Assembly (NCBI RefSeq): GCF_004682055.1
Contig: NZ_QUZU01000045.1
Span: 1 to 47,134 of the forward strand
Reading direction: 5' to 3'
Length of the DNA stretch: 47,134 nucleotides
DNA from: Pseudomonas kairouanensis
GTDB lineage: Bacteria; Pseudomonadota; Gammaproteobacteria; Pseudomonadales; Pseudomonadaceae
A program made the translations under genes and the position numbers. Of this stretch, positions 39,875 through 47,134 are shown piece by piece. Numbering within the stretch: position 1 is the stretch's first letter; each line of letters begins with the position of its first letter. A model generated the notes under the pieces. It saw only the letters and a program-made list of their open reading frames with translations. It was not told the DNA's origin and did no database searches.

Positions 39875-42259
39875 TCAGTATTTCCAGGTGACTGACGCGG
39901 TGAGGTTGCGCGGCGCGCCGTAGTTGGTGGAACCGGCGGCCTGGTAGAGCGACAGCAGGTACTTCTGGTCGGTGACGTTGTTCAGGTTAAGCGAGGTGCT
40001 CCAGTGCTCGTCGAAGTCGTAGCTGCCCATCAGGTCCACCAGGGCGTAGGCGTCTTGGTACACGCGGCTGTTGCTGTCGACCTCGGTGTGGCTTTGCCAT
40101 TGCACGCGGCTGCCGATCTTGGCTTTGGGCAAGCCGGGCAGGCGATAGGTCAGGCTGCCGCGTACGCTGTGGGTGGGCACGTACTGGCGGGCGCGTTCGC
40201 CATTGTTGTCCTCGATATGCACGTAGGTATAACCGCCACTGAGGGACAGGCCGGTGAGGATTTCACCGTTGGCTTCCAGCTCCACGCCACGGCTCTTGTA
40301 GTCGACGCCGCGATACACGTATTGGCCGTTGACGATGGCTCCGGTGGCCTCGGCGACGTTTTGTTGCTCGGTCTTGAACACGGCGGCGGTGACGCCCAGG
40401 CGCTCATCCAGCAGGCGGCCCTTCACGCCGACTTCCATGCTTTTGCCTTCCAGTGGTTCGATGATGCCGCCGGCAGTGCTGCGCAGGTATTGCGGTTTGA
40501 AGATCTCGGTCCAGCTGGTGTAGAGGCTCCACTGTGGCGTCAGGTCATAGACCAGGCCCGTGTAGGGCGTGACTTTGCCGTGTACCCGGGTGTTGTGGGG
40601 CGAGCCGTAGCCCATGCCGTCGCCATCGGCGCTGAGCATGCGCGCACCGGCGATCCAGTGCAGGTCGTCGGTAAGGCTGAAGCGCGCACCGGCGAACAGG
40701 CTTTTTTGGCGGTCGGTGAACCGTTGGGTGTTGAGGTCGTCGGTGTAGTTCATCTCCGGCTCCACCACGTTGCCGGCCAGCACGTCCTCCAGGTTTTCTA
40801 CTTGATTACCCGACGAGGTGCGGTAGTGGCCGCGCTCGGTGTGGTGCAGGCGGCCGTAGTTGGCGCCCAGGGTCAACTCATGCTCACGGCCCAACAGGCT
40901 GAACGGCCCGGACAATTGCCCTTCGGCCGCCACCTGATGCTCGGTGCTGGTGGTGCGGTTGATATAGGCGGCGACCGTGTCGGCGGTGATCGGGATGGCG
41001 TAGAGCATTTTGGTGTCGGAGTGCTGGCTCATACCGGACACGGTGAGGGTGCTGGTCCAGCCATTGTCGAAGGCGTGGACGAGTTCTGCGAAGGCGCGCT
41101 GGGTCTGGATATTCCAGTAGGTCCACGGCTGGCCCACGCTGCTGCTGCGGCTGCTGTAGTGGATGCGGTTGCCTAAGTAGTCGGCAATCGGCAAGCCGCC
41201 CCAGGTGCTTCCGTTGGATTGGCTGTCTTGCTGGGAGAAGCCTACGGTGAGGGTGTCGGCATCGGACAGGTCGAAGGCCAGCAAACCCGCCATCACGTTG
41301 ACTTCGTGGCTGTAGTTGTCGAGGTAGGAGTTGCCCTTGTCGTGGGAGGTGATAAAGCGCCCGCGCACGTTGCCACCGTCGGTCAGCGGGCCCGATACAT
41401 CCAGGGCCAGGCGCCGGTTGTCCCAGGAGCCGCCGCTGGCATCGATACGGGCCTGGAAGGTGTCGGTGGGGCGCTTGCGCACCAGGTTGACGGTGGCCGA
41501 GGGGTCACCCGCGCCACTCATCAAGCCGTTGGCGCCGTGCAGCACATCGACCTGTTCGAACTCGGTCATGTCCTGCTCACCCACCAGCACGCCGCCGGAG
41601 AACGGCAGGCCCATGCCATCGAATTCGAAGTTCTCGATCTTGAAACCACGGGAGGTGAAGGCAGTACGGTCGGTTTCGAACTGCTCCACGGTCACCGACG
41701 GCGCGCTGCGCAAGGCCTCTTTGACGCTGTTGAGCTTGAAATCGTCCAGCTGTTCGCGGGTGACCACGGTGACGGCCTGCGGGGTTTGCTTGTCGGTGAG
41801 GCCGAGCTTGGTGGTGGTGGACTTCGGCTTGCCCAGGTAGCCGACGCTCGCGCCGCCGTCTTGCCCTGCGTAGTCCTGAATGTGGATAGCAGGCAGGGTC
41901 ATGCCGTCCGCCTGCTGGGGCAGGGGCACCAGGTACAGGGTGGCCGCGTCGGTGCGCGAAAAGCCATAGCCGCTGCCCTTGAGCAATTCGGCCAGGGCCT
42001 GTTCCGGCGAGTACACCCCCACCACCGCCGAGCTGCGCAAGGCGGCATCGAGGTTGCCGTCCAGCAGCACGTTCTGCCCCGACTGCTGGCTGAACACCAA
42101 CAGTGCCTGGCGCAGTGACTGGGCCGGGATGTTCAGCGACAGCTTATCCACCGAGGTGCCCGGTGCCGGCGCCGCATAGGCCGGGACCGCACCCATGAGC
42201 AGGCTGCAGGCGAGGGCGGCGGCGCGCCAGTGCTGGGTGGGTTGAGGATGCTTTGCCAT
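39875..42259 (-). CDS. TonB-dependent ferric-siderophore receptor with STN signalling domain
   Basis: A 794-residue outer-membrane receptor. The signal peptide ends near AYAAPAP (about residue 29). The STN (secretin/TonB N-terminal) signalling domain spans about 38-110 (LNIPAQSLRQALLVFSQQSG). The plug follows (RSAPSVTVEQFETDRTAFTSRGF), then a long beta-barrel ending TASVTWKY. The STN domain means it signals through the FecR-type anti-sigma factor encoded upstream to the ECF sigma factor. It resembles FpvA/FoxA-type hydroxamate or pyoverdine receptors; the ferric ligand cannot be assigned. It is the last gene of the sigma-fecR-receptor operon. Confidence 0.95.
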   Translation of the reverse strand: MAKHPQPTQHWRAAALACSLLMGAVPAYAAPAPGTSVDKLSLNIPAQSLRQALLVFSQQSGQNVLLDGNLDAALRSSAVVGVYSPEQALAELLKGSGYGFSRTDAATLYLVPLPQQADGMTLPAIHIQDYAGQDGGASVGYLGKPKSTTTKLGLTDKQTPQAVTVVTREQLDDFKLNSVKEALRSAPSVTVEQFETDRTAFTSRGFKIENFEFDGMGLPFSGGVLVGEQDMTEFEQVDVLHGANGLMSGAGDPSATVNLVRKRPTDTFQARIDASGGSWDNRRLALDVSGPLTDGGNVRGRFITSHDKGNSYLDNYSHEVNVMAGLLAFDLSDADTLTVGFSQQDSQSNGSTWGGLPIADYLGNRIHYSSRSSSVGQPWTYWNIQTQRAFAELVHAFDNGWTSTLTVSGMSQHSDTKMLYAIPITADTVAAYINRTTSTEHQVAAEGQLSGPFSLLGREHELTLGANYGRLHHTERGHYRTSSGNQVENLEDVLAGNVVEPEMNYTDDLNTQRFTDRQKSLFAGARFSLTDDLHWIAGARMLSADGDGMGYGSPHNTRVHGKVTPYTGLVYDLTPQWSLYTSWTEIFKPQYLRSTAGGIIEPLEGKSMEVGVKGRLLDERLGVTAAVFKTEQQNVAEATGAIVNGQYVYRGVDYKSRGVELEANGEILTGLSLSGGYTYVHIEDNNGERARQYVPTHSVRGSLTYRLPGLPKAKIGSRVQWQSHTEVDSNSRVYQDAYALVDLMGSYDFDEHWSTSLNLNNVTDQKYLLSLYQAAGSTNYGAPRNLTASVTWKY

Positions 42260-42348
42260 TCAGGTGGTTCCCTATGAGGTCGCGCTATCAATCCCTCTAG
42301 GACGGATGAAACTCGGCGATACCTGATGGCGATGTGAATTATTTGCGA

Positions 42349-43308
42349 TTAGGCCGGTTGGATCAGGGTGACCAGGTCGGTGTAGCGGGTCATGCGTACG
42401 GCCAGGGCTTTGGACAACACGTCGAGCATCTGGTCGGGGCGATTGAGGTTGAGGATCAGGCTGACCCGGCGTGCGGCCAGGTGTGGATCGGGGATGAAAA
42501 TCTTGCCTTCACGCCAGCGTTGCAGTTGGTTGACCACGGTGAGCAGCGGTGTGTCGAAGAACACCAGGCGACCGTTGCGCCAGGCCAATACCTGTTCGAG
42601 TTCGGCGCGTTGGATCGCCCCGGTTTGCGTGGTGCTGAACCGCAGGGAGAGGCCTTCGCCCAGGTCGGTTTGTTGGTTGGGGGTGATCACGCGGACGGTG
42701 TTGCGGCTCACGCTCAGCTGCGCGTTGGCCCCGTCGCAGGCCAGGCAGAAGTCGGCCTGGGGCGTCAGCACGCGACCGGCTTGGGTCTGTACTGAAAACT
42801 CCCCGGAGGCTTTAGGCTGCACCGTGAAAAACGCTTCACCTTGCAGCAGTTCCACCGAGCGTTGGGTGGCGGAAAAATTCAGGTTGAGTGCGGTATTGCC
42901 TGCCAGTTCCACCGTCGAGCCGTCGGGCAATTGCACGCTGCGTCGTTCGCCCACGGCGGTGCGCACATCGGCAAACGGCGAGCTGACGCCCTTGAGCCAC
43001 AGGGTGCCCGCACTGGTGGCAACCACCGCCACACTGGCGGCGGCGGCCAAACCAACAAAGCGCCGTCGAGACAGTTGTGGCGCTTGAACCTTGGGCGGTG
43101 CCAGCAGCGCAGTTGCCGCCCAGACCTTCTCCAGGTGGGCATACGCCTGAGCATTGCGCGGGTCGGCGGCCAGCCACTGGGCCAGTGCTTCGCGCTCGGC
43201 CGGGGTTGGCATGCCTGCCTGGAGCAAGGCAAACCACTCACTGGCCTGGTGACTGGCGTCATCCGGGCGGGCGAGGGGCGGGAGCAGGCGCGGCGGTTCA
43301 ACACTCAT
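42349..43308 (-). CDS. FecR-family anti-sigma/signal-transducing regulator
   Basis: A 319-residue inner-membrane FecR protein. The N-terminal cytoplasmic region (ASEWFALLQAGMPTPAEREA and WLAADPRNAQAYAHLEKVW) binds the sigma factor. One hydrophobic segment near residues 85-104 is followed by the periplasmic FecR domain (VGERRSVQLPDGSTVELAGN) and a C-terminal STN-contact region. The segment before the membrane helix reads SRRRFVGLAAA, a twin-arginine-like sequence. It lies 53 nt after the sigma gene and 90 nt before the receptor gene. Confidence 0.95.
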   Translation of the reverse strand: MSVEPPRLLPPLARPDDASHQASEWFALLQAGMPTPAEREALAQWLAADPRNAQAYAHLEKVWAATALLAPPKVQAPQLSRRRFVGLAAAASVAVVATSAGTLWLKGVSSPFADVRTAVGERRSVQLPDGSTVELAGNTALNLNFSATQRSVELLQGEAFFTVQPKASGEFSVQTQAGRVLTPQADFCLACDGANAQLSVSRNTVRVITPNQQTDLGEGLSLRFSTTQTGAIQRAELEQVLAWRNGRLVFFDTPLLTVVNQLQRWREGKIFIPDPHLAARRVSLILNLNRPDQMLDVLSKALAVRMTRYTDLVTLIQPA

Positions 43309-43361
43309 GGGTTAATCAATTCAACAAAAACCGGTCAGGCGGCGAGTATAAGTGAACGCGC

Positions 43362-43859
43362 TCACTCGGGCATGCCCTGCTTCAACAAGTCCAGGGCGCG
43401 CACCATGCGGCTGTAGGCGGTTTTGGGGGAAATCCCCAGGCGTTCGCCGATCTCGACGTAGGTGAGGCCTTCGACCCGCACCAGCAAAAATACGACGCGG
43501 CAGGGCTCGGGCATGGTGTGCAGCACGTCGTTGAGGGTTGCCAATTGCTGGTTGGCGATGGCGGCTTGTTCCAGGGTGGGGCTGGGCTGTTCGAGTGTGC
43601 CGGGTTCCTGTAGGTCCAGCGGCTCGCCCTTGCGGTGTTCCTGGCGGCGGGTGTGGTCGATGAACAGGTTGCGCGCGGCAGAGAACAAATAGGCGCGGAA
43701 ATTTTCGATGCGGGTGCGGCCCATCTGCTCCGATAGGCGAATGAACGCGTCCTGCGTCAGGTCGGCTGCGGTTTCCTTGCAGCGTAGACGGCGGTCCAGG
43801 TAAGCCTGGATTTCACCGCGATGGGCGAGGTAAAGCGCCTTGAGATCTGAGCCGGACAT
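43362..43859 (-). CDS. FecI-family ECF sigma factor (iron-starvation)
   Basis: A 165-residue ECF sigma factor. Region 2 includes DLTQDAFIRLSEQMGRTRIENFRAYL-type sequence (positions about 38-65) and ARNLFIDHTRRQEHRKG. Region 4 includes LVRVEGLTYVEIGERLG and SPKTAYSRMVRALDLLKQG. The start at 43859 gives the normal FecI length; the upstream in-frame ATG would cross the Fur box and promoter. It directs transcription of the receptor operon when activated through FecR. A Fur box lies about 50-67 bp upstream. Confidence 0.95.
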   Translation of the reverse strand: MSGSDLKALYLAHRGEIQAYLDRRLRCKETAADLTQDAFIRLSEQMGRTRIENFRAYLFSAARNLFIDHTRRQEHRKGEPLDLQEPGTLEQPSPTLEQAAIANQQLATLNDVLHTMPEPCRVVFLLVRVEGLTYVEIGERLGISPKTAYSRMVRALDLLKQGMPE

Positions 43860-43907
43860 AAAGCTACCTGACAGCCATGGAAGCAAGCGCGGCGCAATAT
43901 AACAAAC

Positions 43908-43926
43908 GAGAATGATTGTTAATAGC
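43908..43926 (-). promoter_or_regulatory. Fur box upstream of the ECF sigma gene
   Basis: GAGAATGATTGTTAATAGC matches the 19-bp Fur consensus at 13 of 19 positions by my count, in the expected place for iron repression of the sigma-fecR-receptor operon. Confidence 0.7.
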
Positions 43927-43957
43927 GGCGTGATGGCTTTTTTTGCCATCACGCCGC
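43925..43957 (-). terminator. Strong 13-bp hairpin after the isomerase gene
   Basis: Perfect arms GCGGCGTGATGGC/GCCATCACGCCGC enclose a seven-base loop (T7 on plus, A7 on the transcript). It begins 11 nt after the isomerase stop and directly abuts the Fur box. There is no U-tract after the stem on the minus strand, so it may be a Rho-independent-like barrier or a transcript-stabilising stem rather than a classic terminator. Confidence 0.55.
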
Positions 43958-43967
43958 TGGCAGGCAG

Positions 43968-44927
43968 TCAGATTGCCTGTGGCTTGAAATCGCTGGCGGC
44001 AACGGGCATCACGCCCTTGAGCAGCGCCACGGATTTCTCCAGGCCTTCGAGGCTGTTGAGCAGCACGTCTTCGTGTTCCAGGGACAGCCAGCCGTCGTAG
44101 CCGGCCATTTTCAGGCGGTAGCAGAACTGGCGCCACCACTCTTCACCATGGCCGAAGCCGAGGGTGATGTACGACCAGCTGCGCGCCGACACGTCCATCA
44201 GCGAGCCGTTTTCCAGCAGCGAATCCACCGCTTGTACCGGCGCGTTAAGCATCGTGTCCTTGGCGTGCACGTGGTACAGCGCATCGCCCAAGGCGTCGGC
44301 GGCGGCCAGTGGGTCGGCGCCCATCCAGAACAGGTGGGACGGGTCCAGGTTGGCGCCGATCAGCGGGCCGATGGCGCCGCGCAGCTTGAGCAGCGAGCGT
44401 ACGTTGTACACGCATTGGCTGCCGTGCAGTTCCAGGGCGATGCGTTCTACACCATGGGCCTTGGCCAGGTCGGCGATGTCGCTCCAGAACGGCAGCAGGC
44501 GCTCTTCCCATTGATAGCGCAGGATGGTCTGGGTTTCTGGCGGCCAGGAGGCGACCACCCAGTTGGGCATGCGGTCGCCGGCCTGGCCTTCGGGCAAGCC
44601 AGACATGGTGCACACGGTCTTGATCCCCAGCTCGCCAGCCAGACGGATCGTATCCTTGAGGCACTGGGCCTGTTCCGGCTGGGTTGGGTGCAACGGGTTG
44701 CCGTTGGCGTTGAGGGCGATGATTTCCAAGTTGTGCTGCTCGAAGCTGTGGGTGAAATCCCGGCGTGCGGCATTGCTTTGGAGCATCTGTTTTAAGTTGA
44801 TGTGCGGCGCGGTGGACCAGCCGCCGGTGTTCACTTCCAGGCCCGACAGGCCCATGCGTTCGGCGTGCTTGAGCACATCGCCCAGGGGCAGGGAGCCCAG
44901 GGTATCGGTGACAAATCCCAGCTTCAT
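43968..44927 (-). CDS. Sugar phosphate isomerase/epimerase (xylose isomerase-like TIM barrel)
   Basis: A 319-residue TIM-barrel protein of the AP-endonuclease-2/sugar-isomerase superfamily. Metal-ligand segments visible are an acidic residue in GVERIALELHGSQCVYN, Asp/His in GANLDPSHLFWMGADP, His in ALYHVHAKDT and a late Glu in YDGWLSLEHEDV. The start MKLGFVTDTLG at 44927 follows GGATCC and matches the family; longer readings cross the promoter region. It is divergent from a LacI-type regulator and there is a matching operator upstream. Usual partners (Gfo/Idh dehydrogenase, sugar ABC transporter) are absent here, so the substrate is unknown. Confidence 0.9.
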   Translation of the reverse strand: MKLGFVTDTLGSLPLGDVLKHAERMGLSGLEVNTGGWSTAPHINLKQMLQSNAARRDFTHSFEQHNLEIIALNANGNPLHPTQPEQAQCLKDTIRLAGELGIKTVCTMSGLPEGQAGDRMPNWVVASWPPETQTILRYQWEERLLPFWSDIADLAKAHGVERIALELHGSQCVYNVRSLLKLRGAIGPLIGANLDPSHLFWMGADPLAAADALGDALYHVHAKDTMLNAPVQAVDSLLENGSLMDVSARSWSYITLGFGHGEEWWRQFCYRLKMAGYDGWLSLEHEDVLLNSLEGLEKSVALLKGVMPVAASDFKPQAI

Positions 44928-45027
44928 AGAGAGGATCCTTGGTGGTCCAGATGAGTTGTTGTGGTTGTTATGGAGGGGATTATTGGCAGCGCGGACCCTT
45001 CGTTCAAGGACGAGCAAGGGCAAAGAT

Positions 45028-45044
45028 TGATGGGAACTCCATCA
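45028..45044. promoter_or_regulatory. LacI-type operator 1
   Basis: TGATGGGAACTCCATCA: perfect arms TGATGG/CCATCA with a 5-nt centre, 101 bp upstream of the isomerase gene start. Confidence 0.7.
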
Positions 45045-45093
45045 GATATCGCTGCGGCTCCTACTCGGATAATGGTGGTTAAAGCGTTATAAC

Positions 45094-45110
45094 TGATGGC
45101 AATTCCATCA
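45094..45110. promoter_or_regulatory. LacI-type operator 2
   Basis: TGATGGCAATTCCATCA, the same arms and spacing as operator 1, centred 66 bp from it and ending 17 bp before the LacI-type ATG. Binding here would also repress the regulator gene. Confidence 0.7.
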
Positions 45111-45127
45111 CTATTGGCGCGTTGTCC

Positions 45128-46150
45128 ATGCCTTCTAGAATTCCCTCGCAGCTTTGGAAAGGCCCCACCGTTGAGCAGATTGCCAAGGTGGCCCGTGTTG
45201 GCGTCGCCACTGTGGATCGGGTGCTCAACAACCGTTTGAACGTGCGGGAAAACACACGGCTAAAAGTGTTGGCGGCGCTGGATAAGCTCAAGCAGGACAT
45301 GGCCAATGGCACCGCCACTTTGCACATCAAGTTGTTCTGCGAGTCGGGCGAAACCTTCAACGCCACTCTGGCCAGCGCTCAAGAGGTGATCAACGGTTCC
45401 ACCCCCGGCGCGGTGGTGCATGGCCATTTCCTGCCTTCCAACCAGGTTGACCCGGCGACGTTCGCCGACCACGTCCAGGCCGATGGCGCCTCGGCCGACG
45501 GCGTGATCGTGGTGTCCCGCGAGCACCCGGCCATTAACCGCGCGGTTCGCGCCTTGTGCCGCCAGGGCATCCCGGTGGTGTGCCTGACCACCGACCTGCC
45601 CAACTCGGGGCGCAGCGCCTATGTGGGCAACGACCAGTACGCCGCTGGCAGCGTTGCCGGGTTGTTGATTGGCAATGCGCTGGCGCGGCAGAAGGCCAAG
45701 ATTTTGCTGGTTACCAGCATGGCGTTTCGCTGCCAGCAGGAGCGTGAGATGGGCTTTCGGCGGGTACTGCGGGCGGAGTTTCCCCACTTGAAAATCGATG
45801 AGCGGATGATGTCCGACGATAGCCCCGAAACCACGGCCGAGCAGTTGATGCGTTACTTCGCCAAGCACGATTGCCCGGCCGCGATCTACAACGTGGCCGG
45901 CGCCAATCGGGGCGTGGCCCAAGCCATCGGCACCCTCGCCGCCGAGCGACGCCCGGTGTTTGTTGGTCATGAATTGACCGTGCACACCCGGGCCATGCTG
46001 GAGTCCGGGGTGATGGACTATGTGGTGTCTCACGATTTTGTCGGCGAGATGGCCGCGGCGGTGCGCTGGATTCGCGGGGCACGTGAAGGCGCCAGGGCCG
46101 CGCCGCCGTTTACGCGGGTGCTGGTGCATACGCGCTACAACTGCGATTGA
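45128..46150 (+). CDS. LacI-family transcriptional regulator
   Basis: A 340-residue LacI-type regulator. The HTH is GPTVEQIAKVARVGVATVDR with the hinge helix VRENTRLKVLAALDKL. The C-terminal effector domain is of the periplasmic-binding (Peripla_BP_4, ribose/inositol-like) type (GVIVVSREHPAINRAV and VFVGHELTVHTRAMLESG). The ATG at 45128 has a weak SD; a TTG two codons earlier is possible. It is divergent from the isomerase gene, and two TGATGG-N5-CCATCA operators lie between them, so it probably controls both. Effector: a sugar or cyclitol, by family analogy. Confidence 0.93.
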   Translation: MPSRIPSQLWKGPTVEQIAKVARVGVATVDRVLNNRLNVRENTRLKVLAALDKLKQDMANGTATLHIKLFCESGETFNATLASAQEVINGSTPGAVVHGHFLPSNQVDPATFADHVQADGASADGVIVVSREHPAINRAVRALCRQGIPVVCLTTDLPNSGRSAYVGNDQYAAGSVAGLLIGNALARQKAKILLVTSMAFRCQQEREMGFRRVLRAEFPHLKIDERMMSDDSPETTAEQLMRYFAKHDCPAAIYNVAGANRGVAQAIGTLAAERRPVFVGHELTVHTRAMLESGVMDYVVSHDFVGEMAAAVRWIRGAREGARAAPPFTRVLVHTRYNCD

Positions 46151-46175
46151 CGATAAAGACATAAAAGTCCAGTAT
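46147..46175 (+). promoter_or_regulatory. Possible sigma-70 promoter of the binding-protein gene
   Basis: TTGACG (46147-46152) and CAGTAT (46170-46175) with a 17-nt spacer, overlapping the LacI-type stop codon. A downstream TATAAG is an alternative -10. Weak evidence. Confidence 0.35.
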
Positions 46176-46261
46176 GGAATTATAAGTACAAAAGCAGTCG
46201 CTCCCGTTTCGTCTTTTTCTTCACTCTTGCCAAATCAACAACAACTTGCGAGATCGTCCCC

Positions 46262-47038
46262 ATGAAGAAACTCCCTCTCATCACCGCCCTGGCCCTTGGC
46301 CTGCTTGCGTCTGGCCCAATGCTGGCCGCCGAGAAAACCCTGCGCATCGGCATCGAGGCCGCGTACCCGCCGTTTGCGTCCAAGACCGAGGAGGGCAAGA
46401 TCGTCGGTTTTGACTACGACATTGGCAATGCACTGTGCGCACAGATGAAGGTCAAGTGCGTGTGGGTCGAAGGTGAGTTCGATGGGCTGATTCCTTCCCT
46501 CAAGGTGAAGAAAATCGACATGGCCCTGTCGTCCATGACCATCAACGAAGACCGCAAGAAGTCGGTGGACTTCACCCACAAGTACTACTTCACCTCCTCG
46601 CGCCTGGTGATGAAGGACGGCGCCGTGGTGGACGACCAGTACGCCAGCCTCAAGGGCAAGACCGTCGGCGTGCAGCGCGCCACCACCACCGACCGCTATG
46701 CCACCGAGGTGTTCGAGCCCAAGGGCATCAACGTCAAGCGCTACAGCAACAACGAAGAGATCTATATGGACCTGGCGGCGGGGCGCCTGGATGCGATTTT
46801 TGCCGATACCATCCCGCTCAATGACTTCTTGCAGATGCCACGGGGCAAGGGCTATGCATTTGTCGGGCCGGAGCTCAAAGACCCTAAATACGTGGGTGAG
46901 GGTGCGGGGATTGCGGTGCGCAAAGGTAATGAGGCGTTGGTCAGCGAGTTGAACACGGCGATTGACGGGATTCGGGCGAGCGGGGAGTACCAGAAGATTT
47001 CGCAGCAGTATTTCAAAGCCGATATCTACGGCGATTGA
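46262..47038 (+). CDS. Lysine/arginine/ornithine-type ABC transporter substrate-binding protein
   Basis: A 258-residue family 3 periplasmic binding protein close to ArgT/AotJ/LAO. The signal peptide is MKKLPLITALALGLLASGPMLA, with cleavage before AEKTLRIG. Ligand-binding segments GIEAAYPPFASKTEEGKIVGF, DMALSSMTINEDRKKSVDFT and FADTIPLNDFL are present. The length is normal for the group. No permease or ATPase gene follows before the window edge, which is only 96 nt away and carries a REP element. The rest of the transporter may lie beyond it, or this may be an orphan binding protein. Confidence 0.93.
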   Translation: MKKLPLITALALGLLASGPMLAAEKTLRIGIEAAYPPFASKTEEGKIVGFDYDIGNALCAQMKVKCVWVEGEFDGLIPSLKVKKIDMALSSMTINEDRKKSVDFTHKYYFTSSRLVMKDGAVVDDQYASLKGKTVGVQRATTTDRYATEVFEPKGINVKRYSNNEEIYMDLAAGRLDAIFADTIPLNDFLQMPRGKGYAFVGPELKDPKYVGEGAGIAVRKGNEALVSELNTAIDGIRASGEYQKISQQYFKADIYGD

Positions 47039-47070
47039 GGGAGCTCACCGGTATCAAGTCAGCCTCGGTC

Positions 47071-47134
47071 AATGTGGGAGTGGGCTTGCTCGCGAATACG
47101 GTCTGTCAGTCACCGGATGTATTGACTGACCCAC
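47071..47134. repeat. REP/REPIN truncated by the window edge
   Basis: A REP unit AATGTGGGAGTGGGCTTGCTCGCGAA is followed by a GTCAGTCA/TGACTGAC inverted repeat and the first bases of a complementary GTGGG arm (CCCAC at the end). It looks like the left part of a REPIN. Confidence 0.7.

Noticed and set aside
9157..47134. Repeated GAGCAAGC-type palindromes as a CRISPR array
   Set aside because: Copies are scattered between genes as inverted pairs without regular spacers; they are REP/REPIN elements.

Overview
The window is high-GC chromosomal DNA from a fluorescent Pseudomonas, probably the P. fluorescens group. The basis is the gene content (paa and fea/tyn aromatic catabolism, FecI/FecR/TonB iron uptake), Pseudomonas-style REP/REPIN palindromes with GAGCAAGC cores, and close similarity of many products to Pseudomonas families. 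I saw no rRNA, tRNA, prophage, IS element or CRISPR array.

Region 1 (1-14.9 kb) is a complete upper route for 2-phenylethylamine and phenylacetate. TynA oxidises the amine to phenylacetaldehyde, FeaB oxidises that to phenylacetate, PaaK makes phenylacetyl-CoA, and PaaG/F/H/J process the ring-opened CoA esters. PaaI is the salvage thioesterase. PaaY, PaaX and the AraC-type activator FeaR are divergent from the paaFGHIJK operon. That operon ends in an intrinsic terminator at the left edge, so the ring epoxidase genes paaABCDE are outside the window or in another unit. Four GATAC boxes lie in the paaF-paaY gap. 21-bp direct repeats of a TGGCA-N8-AAA half-site lie at the tynA and porin/feaB promoters.

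Region 2 (14.9-18.4 kb) holds a degenerate intergenic stretch with REP remnants and a truncated HTH fragment, then a GabP-like amino-acid permease overlapping a GlxA-family regulator, then a small tautomerase.

Region 3 (18.4-33.8 kb, all minus strand) is the most unusual part. It consists of two adjoining nitrogen-scavenging operons. The first has a polar amino-acid-type ABC transporter, an M20 carbamoylase/allantoate-hydrolase-like enzyme, a DUF1989 protein and an XRE-cupin regulator. The second has a five-gene Urt/Liv-like ABC transporter, an amidase-signature hydrolase, an AmiC-like sensor, an AmiR-like ANTAR antiterminator and an iron-type alcohol dehydrogenase. Each operon is preceded by a GG-N10-GC sigma-54 promoter candidate. 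The first also has a perfect 17-bp palindrome at the predicted start site. The second has a long structured leader containing an ANTAR-type hexaloop hairpin. I infer nitrogen-limited uptake and hydrolysis of amide or ureido/guanidino compounds; the actual substrates are unknown.

Region 4 (33.7-39.7 kb) is a three-gene molybdenum hydroxylase (2Fe-2S subunit, Moco subunit, tri-haem cytochrome c) with no FAD subunit, followed by an AMP-forming acyl-CoA synthetase. Region 5 (39.9-43.9 kb) is a Fur-box-preceded ECF sigma / FecR / TonB-receptor iron uptake operon. Region 6 (43.9-47.1 kb) has a sugar-phosphate-isomerase-like TIM barrel divergent from a LacI-type regulator with two matching operators, then a lysine/arginine/ornithine-type binding protein at the right edge.
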